From Cyrtodaria siliqua (lineage: Eukaryota; Mollusca; Bivalvia; Adapedonta; Hiatellidae), in the NCBI GenBank assembly GCA_037043455.1, contig JAWPHD010011506.1, positions 1-64,000 of the forward strand: a stretch of DNA of 64,000 nucleotides. The letters are read 5' to 3'. A program made the translations under genes and the position numbers. The notes under the pieces are model-generated. The model searched no databases and was not told the DNA's origin. It saw nothing but the letters and a program-made list of their open reading frames with translations. Of this stretch, positions 58,010 to 64,000 are shown piece by piece (position 1 is the stretch's first letter; each line of letters opens with the position of its first letter).

Positions 58010-59890
58010 GGGCTTACCAAGCAAGAAGATAACTTCAGCCACGCATTCGGTCTAAACCTAAAAGTTACAAAAGTCAACGTTTTAAGGGCGGGGTTTCAGT
58101 GGCGATCAGAGCAAGCCAAAGCTCTAGGAATGGTGTTTCATACGAACAAGGCAAACATAACAGCTTTAAATCTCGAATCTAAATTGCAAGATTTTAAAAA
58201 CTATTTAAAGCAATGGCAACATAGAAAACTGACATTATTGGGTAAAATTACTGTAATAAAATCGTTTGCACTTCCGAAATTAATTTATCCTCTTTCCGTC
58301 TTACCTATCCCATCTGCATATAAAATAAATCAAATAACGCATAGTATGTACGAATTTAAATGGGACGAAAAACCGGATAAAATCAAAAGAAAAAAATTAA
58401 TGAGAGATTTCGATAAAAGAGGTCTTAAATTGATTGACATTACAAAATTCATCTACAAAACATTGAGGACATTTTATATTTGGTTGCGCCCCGTGTGGTT
58501 CTCGGGGGCCCCGTTTGGTCACGGGGCAAAGAATAGGGCCACTGCAGATCCCTTTGGAGGGATAGGCAGAGGGGTAGAATCCCCCCAATTCATGTTCATT
58601 TTATCATTTTTTGTTCATGTTCATTAAAGGTCTTCATCATGATCCCTGCATTGTTTCAGGTGCAATCTCGCTCACATCAAAATAGCAGTGGCAGAAAAAC
58701 AATAAACGTGGCTCCAGCGTAAATGGAGCTTCTACGATAGCATTTGCAGTAACTCTGCAGTTCAGGGTGAGAAGGTTCTAGGCCCATTTTCCATATTTTA
58801 TCTCGATGTACATGGAAGATGAGCCTGGCATGTTCATGCCTTTTAGGCGCCATATATCCTTTTCATGTGTTGGTGCGCCTTAAAACCCCAATTCAATTCA
58901 ATTATATTTGGTTGCAATTTGGAAAAAAAGGACATTAAGCATAATTTTCATAAAAATACATGTTTGACAGATATTCTCATATCGTGGTGCAAAACAAAAT
59001 CAAACGAAAAGGAAGAATACATAAGCAAAGAAATATTATAGATGAATTCAGAAATTTTAAATAAAACAATATATTGTAATAAATGGTACGATAAAGGTAC
59101 AAAACACATAGAGCATATTTATGATTTCAGAACAAAACAGTTTTTATCCATTTAAATACTTTACTGAATATTATAACATTCAAGCATCAGACTTTCTGAA
59201 ATATTCATCATTGATATCAAGTATACCCAAATAATGGAAAACTAAATTAAAACATGAAAATATAAGTTTCATGAAGGGAAATAGACTCACAGAAAAACTT
59301 ATGAAATCCAAACATACAAATAAGTTCCTATACAATCACCAGCTACATATATAGCCCCACAGAAGAAATTGGAAAACATTTTCCTAACGTTGAATTAGAC
59401 TGGAAAGCAATATATTTACAAGCTTTTAAAACGATCATAGATATAAAATTAAGAAATATTCAATACTAATATCTCTTTAGAATTATTCCAACAAATAAAT
59501 TACTTCTAAAGCAGAAACTAGTTAATTCTAATCTATGCGATTTGTGTAATATGTATGTCGAGAATATAAACATGTACCAAAACACAAATGTTTGGACTGA
59601 ACTGACATTATTTTTAACTGCAACAAATGTAAATATTACATTTAATTTTCAAACAATATCTTTTGGAATAAATGACATATATGCTCATAAACAAGCCTAT
59701 AATTTTGTCATTCTGTGTGATAAATACTACGTTTTTGTAAATACAGACCATTCCAAGTTGCAAACTATTTATTGTTTATCTTTCAAAACGAATCAATACT
59801 GAAAAGCAAATAGCAATGATGCATGATAGAATACAAAAACACAACTTAAAATGGAGTCATTTTTTAAATATCATATACATCCTATCAAAT
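58010..59890 (+). mobile_element. L1-like LINE remnant, C-terminal part, interrupted
   Basis: An open stretch (58,130 to 58,487) reads LGMVFHTNKANI, NYLKQWQHRKLTLLGKITVI and KSFALPKLIYPL, the end of an L1-like reverse transcriptase (thumb region). After the inserted retroposon the frame resumes (FGKKGH..) with many stops. It later shows IIPTNKLLLKQKLVNSNLC, CNMYVEN and FGINDIYAHKQAYNFVILC (to about 59,800), the post-RT Cys-rich tail of L1-like elements. Dead copy. Confidence 0.8.
58488..58901 (+). mobile_element. SINE-like retroposon, copy 2, with 14-bp target-site duplication
   Basis: 414 bp, flanked by the perfect duplication TTATATTTGGTTGC at 58,474-58,487 and 58,902-58,915. It starts GCCCCGTGTGG and ends in an (AATTC)n tail. 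The 3' part, GTTGGTGCGCCTTAAAACCC, resembles the end of the tRNA SINE at 8.73 kb, hinting at a shared LINE partner. The duplication length and tailed 3' end fit L1/RTE-type target-primed insertion. Homologue at 26,906-27,310. Confidence 0.9.
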
Positions 59891-61839
59891 AAATGGAAAA
59901 AATGCAATCTTTCTTTCTTCCCTCTCCTTTTTATTCACTTTCTGCTTGTACAAACGAGTGGGCGGTTGGGTGTATATATGTTTGTGTAGGTGTATGAGCG
60001 AACACGCGTACCCTTGGGCGTACGTGGGTGTGTAAGAAGAGCGTGATTGAGAGCGTGCGTGCATGTGAAAAAAAAGACACAACAACAATTTCAGGTAAGC
60101 TGGGCTATAACAACTCTAAAACAGTGATTAGTGTACCGTATATCTAGATAAGATAGAGATGTAGGAATCAAAACTATAGTAAAACTAAATCTATGTCACA
60201 CACAAGTATTTATCAATTGTAACAGGAAACTATTTGGACATAGACATTGTTTGTACTTATCAAATGCTCGAAAAACTATAAATACAATGGTTTGGAATCT
60301 ACAGTTATTGTCGGTATTTAGAGAAGGTTTGTTCCGACAAATATTACTCATCACATTATGAATAAATTCCTCACGCACAACGATTAACTGGTCCCTTGCA
60401 ATTAACCCCTTTATCTATCTGCAGATGATTTAAATTCGCTTATAAATATATTCGAGATTGATGCAGTGTATACATTGAATATTAATTTCTATAAGTATTG
60501 CTTGCATTATTAAAAGTGAATGATAGGCCCATTGGGCCGTGTTTTTTTCTAAGTGTTCTTGTTTAAATGTAGTAACTATTTCACTATACTAAAATATTTA
60601 CTTAATTACTTATTTACTTACGTGACTGACTTACTTACTTACCTAATTACTTACTTACTTACTTACTTACTTGCTTACTATTTTACTTTACTTACTTACT
60701 TACTTACTTATTTACTTATGTTACTGACTTACTTACTTACGTTACTGACTTACTAACGTACTTACTTACTTACTATTTTACTTACTTACTTACTTACTTA
60801 CTTACATACGCAATGCCGAACAAGTGTATCATAATGTGCACTACTATAATTATTTGCTGCATTCTGCTTTTTCTCTGTACTGTTTGATTAATTATTTTAA
60901 ATGCAAAAATATCTGCGGCGACTTGATGCTATGCATCAATTTTTCTTGTTCTGAATTACTAAAGTAAAACAGAGTACCAAACAATACAAAATATATTGTT
61001 AATGTATTCCCCATTTCGGAATGAGGCAGATGAACTAAAATTAACGACGATCGAGGTTAGAAAACTTGCTTCAACATTTTGACTAATAGCTTTTTTCTTT
61101 AGATCGAGCGATTTCGTCCAGTAGTCGGCTTAATATCATTCTTTGATTTATTAACAATTGATAGCTGATTCTTTTCAATTCGAAATTATGAGGAATAATA
61201 AAAAATAATTATTATAATCATAGGACCACCCAGTCATCATGTATAAAGCTTATTATAAAACTAGTTTATTTGATGATTTACATTTTGTGTAATGCTATAC
61301 AATATTAGTGAAATGCCACCCCAAAACAATGTCACACACTTTTATCGCTTTATTTTACCCGATTAAAATCATTAAATATCCATTTAAATATATACCAATG
61401 AGTAAATACGCAATTGATCAAAAACCTCATCTGTAGCTCTGTTTTATGTTCTTGTATCTCGCACACTATTTGTTATATTGAATTATCTCCTTCAATTTAG
61501 TTCACCAATAAAGCGACTAGGCATTGAAAGTCAAGCATCTGTACCAACAAGGATTGCTTACAGTTTACAATGCAATCCACGTTTGATAATATTGAAATAA
61601 TAAGACTGTTGGCAGTGTTCTTCACATAAATGGCATAACTCTATTTAAATAAATATATAACAAAACAAATGCAACGCATTCTGCTTCTTTCAAGCCCCTT
61701 CAACATGACAAAGGATCTAGACACTGTCAGTAAATCCTCTTCGACCAACCTAATACGCTCAGTACTTTCAGTACTTTGATTATATCTGAAAACTGCAGAC
61801 GTCAATGATTCATACATAGCACGCGAATATAGAACTGGT
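59891..61839. other. No recognisable gene; (ACTT)n array
   Basis: Non-coding apart from the tetranucleotide array listed separately. Nothing else assigned. Confidence 0.5.
60597..60810. repeat. (ACTT)n microsatellite
   Basis: About 210 bp of ACTT units with occasional point changes and short breaks (for example ATTTTACTTT near 60,680). It creates the false frame 60,553-60,756. Confidence 0.95.
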
Positions 61840-63135
61840 CATATTTGACTTTACTATGGGTAAATTTAAAAAAACCGGGAAATATCTTTGGACACTTAAC
61901 AAATCGTTGAAACTGAAGGAACGCTTCTCAATGAAATTGATAATTTACAGAAACAGAACATTGTAGATTAAGACATCCTGTAATTTAGACAAAAGCATTG
62001 TTTGAAGAATTGAGACAGGAAAAAATGGAGGAAGTTAAAATAAGATCCAGAGCACAATAGATAGAACAGTGTAAAAAAATAACCACTTATTGGTGCAGCT
62101 TTGGAAATGGAAATTGTGTAATTCAATCACTAAACGTAAGTCTAGTCAAGAAAATTATTTATACTCGCAAAATGAAATAATTTATGTAACTGAAACATAC
62201 TATTAGAATCTATACAACTTTCAGGATGCTGAAAATTGTCAACTGTTTTCCAACATTAGTATACATTTACGGATGAACAAAAAGCATCTATTGGAGGCCA
62301 AAATACTTATTTAGAAGCCGGCAAATAATTAAGGGTGTTCCAGAACAGAACATCACGATGTTCTGACGGATATACGACATATTTTGTTTTAAACAAATAG
62401 GTAATTTTGTAGTCAGATCTCTAAATTTTTGTTAAAGGAAAAACTGTCAAGCACCCAAGAAAAAGAACAATGACATGTATCCAAAATGGCGATGAAGACA
62501 AATTCGTACTAAAACACTCGATATGTCGATTCATTTATGATATTTTGAATGTAAAACATATTTACCCATTATCACTAAGAAAATGGAGAAATGAGGTTAT
62601 AACGGAACCAAACTATACATTTGAAAAACGGTATGCAATACCTTTTAAAATAACAAAAGACCCTAAATTACTTTGGCTACAGTATAGAATCAATTATAGG
62701 ATTTTGGGAACAAACTACCTACTGACTAAAATGAATATTCTAGATAACAGTTTGTGCAGTTTTTGCAATATTTTACCTGAAACCATTCATCACTTATTCT
62801 GCAAAAGTGAAGTTGTAAATACATTTTCGACAGATCTGATAATATTCATCAGAAATAACTGTAATATAGACTTGGTAAACTGGTCAGAAACAGATATCTT
62901 GTTTGGAAATAATAAATTTGATGTTGTTTTAAACAAAATACTCTTGCAAGCCAAACTATTTGTATACCAACAAAAAATGCAAAAACAAAGACCTTTGTTA
63001 AATGTTTTTACAAAACACATAATTTCTTTATATAAAGTGAAAAAATGGATAGCATATAAAAATTTAAAAGTAGAAATATTGGAAGCCATCTGGAGTCGTT
63101 ATCTCAGTATTGGTGGAACAGGGATCCAGAGATAA
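61840..63135 (+). mobile_element. L1-like LINE remnant with RT core deleted
   Basis: The early part reads TGKYLWTLNKS and, after stops, RQEKMEEVKIRSRAQ and CVIQSLNVSLVKKI, which resemble the end of the endonuclease and the pre-RT linker of L1-like ORF2. An uninterrupted frame 62,470-63,135 (221 codons) then encodes the post-RT tail: TKDPKLLWLQYRINYRILGTN, then CSFCNILPETIHHLFC, a C-C-H-C-type zinc-binding motif. The polymerase core between them is missing. The open tail suggests less decay than in the other LINE copies here. Confidence 0.8.
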
Positions 63136-64000
63136 TGTATGTGCAAATTAAACTTATATTTAATTAACACATTTGATAGCCTAGGGACACGAATTTACTC
63201 TTTTGAGAAGTAGAACACTATTGTTTTCTTCTTTTTTTTTCTAAATTATTATTTTCAGAAATATTGATGCTTTAAAAACTATTTTGTACAGCGGTTTAAC
63301 AAAACCTCTTTTTTGGGGAAAAAATAAATAAATCATTCATACATATTTACTGTGGTAGATAGTGTGACAACTAAATTGTCATGTCCTCAGCTCAAATTGC
63401 ATCTCAAATCTCTCTTTCTACTTTTCTACAGTTAATGCTTTGTATGATGAATACTGTTCAAACTTACCCGCTTATTTATACTCAATTTAAATATTATGTT
63501 ATATGTTAGATTGTACCTTAAACTACTTAACATGTACATGCCAAGAGAAACAATGTATATGTTTTGTTTGTTTGGCTTAAAGTGGCTATGCCGCCAACAA
63601 CAGCCAACGTTTACATCGTAAGTACACCGTTTCTGAGCCTACTGACGTCGAGGTATATGCATATGCATTGCTTGCACATTTTCTAAAGACACCATGTAAA
63701 CGGTTTAACCAACCAGACTAGACCCCGAAGGTGGAAAGTCTAAATTAAGAGTCACTCGTGCTTGGTTTTGCGCATAGTCAATCGCGGGCGTTTTTTGGAA
63801 CCCGTGTATAAACATTTTCTATTAATCGGTGCATATGACCTTGTGCACCTGGATAGATTTTTTATAACAAATTTTGCAGTGCTGTTTTTCTGTTGCTTGG
63901 CGGATTAAAACATCTTTTTAACAGGGTAGCAAAACAAAATGTTAAATAATAATTATATAAAAACATATATCGATATAATAACTACTTTCACAATAGATGT
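63136..64000. other. No recognisable gene
   Basis: AT-rich end of the window. No assigned feature. Confidence 0.5.

Noticed and set aside
60553..60756. Leu/Thr/Tyr-rich open frame
   Set aside because: Translation of the (ACTT)n microsatellite.

Overview
The window reads as nuclear DNA of a lophotrochozoan, most likely a bivalve mollusc. It is AT-rich and gene-poor and is packed with decayed transposons, satellites and tandem-repeat elements of kinds I associate with bivalve genomes. The only host gene I can reconstruct is an intron-bearing gene that combines a DZIP3-like HEPN region with TRADD-N-like modules, a class expanded in bivalves. The organism call is an inference; no species marker is present.

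Layout. 1-4.7 kb: no gene, then copy A of a 1-kb dispersed repeat split by a minus-strand LINE fragment. 5.0-12.2 kb: a 7-kb structure with inverted arms (6.3-7.0 and 10.4-11.1 kb) bounded outside by arrays of a short satellite with a palindromic core; a tRNA-derived SINE sits in its centre. 12.9-21.2 kb: dispersed-repeat copies, a LINE fragment (15.3-16.0 kb), a 1,443-bp DNA transposon with 71-bp terminal inverted repeats (16,731-18,173), and two long tandem-repeat elements. 23.4-31.3 kb: two related TTAA-flanked elements, a Polinton/Maverick remnant (25.5-26.7 kb) whose protease gene carries a 16-bp minisatellite grown from its own catalytic-histidine codons, copy B of the 1-kb repeat, and a pogo-like transposase scrap. 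31.6-33.7 kb: four adjacent and unrelated simple or foldback arrays.

The host gene runs on the plus strand across 35.1-55.1 kb. A large first coding exon (35,115-36,315) holds three repeated LYP/DI-WD segments and a C-terminal HEPN RN...H motif. It is followed by two TRADD-N-like exons (52,205-52,594 and 54,871-55,062). All the junctions that can be seen are phase 1. A single in-frame TAG (35,997-35,999) lies where this family usually has Trp, so the gene is a pseudogene, a polymorphic null, or is recoded. The 15.9-kb first intron contains a LINE, a long tandem array, hairpin MITEs and a 5,091-bp element with matched ends, TSD ACAT and subterminal palindromes (45,577-50,667).

55.1-64 kb: another large tandem-repeat element and two L1-like LINE remnants. 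One of these is interrupted by a 414-bp retroposon with a perfect 14-bp target-site duplication; a second copy of that retroposon lies at 26.9 kb.

Most other open frames are chance frames or run across tandem arrays. Family names come from motif recognition by eye, without database searches.
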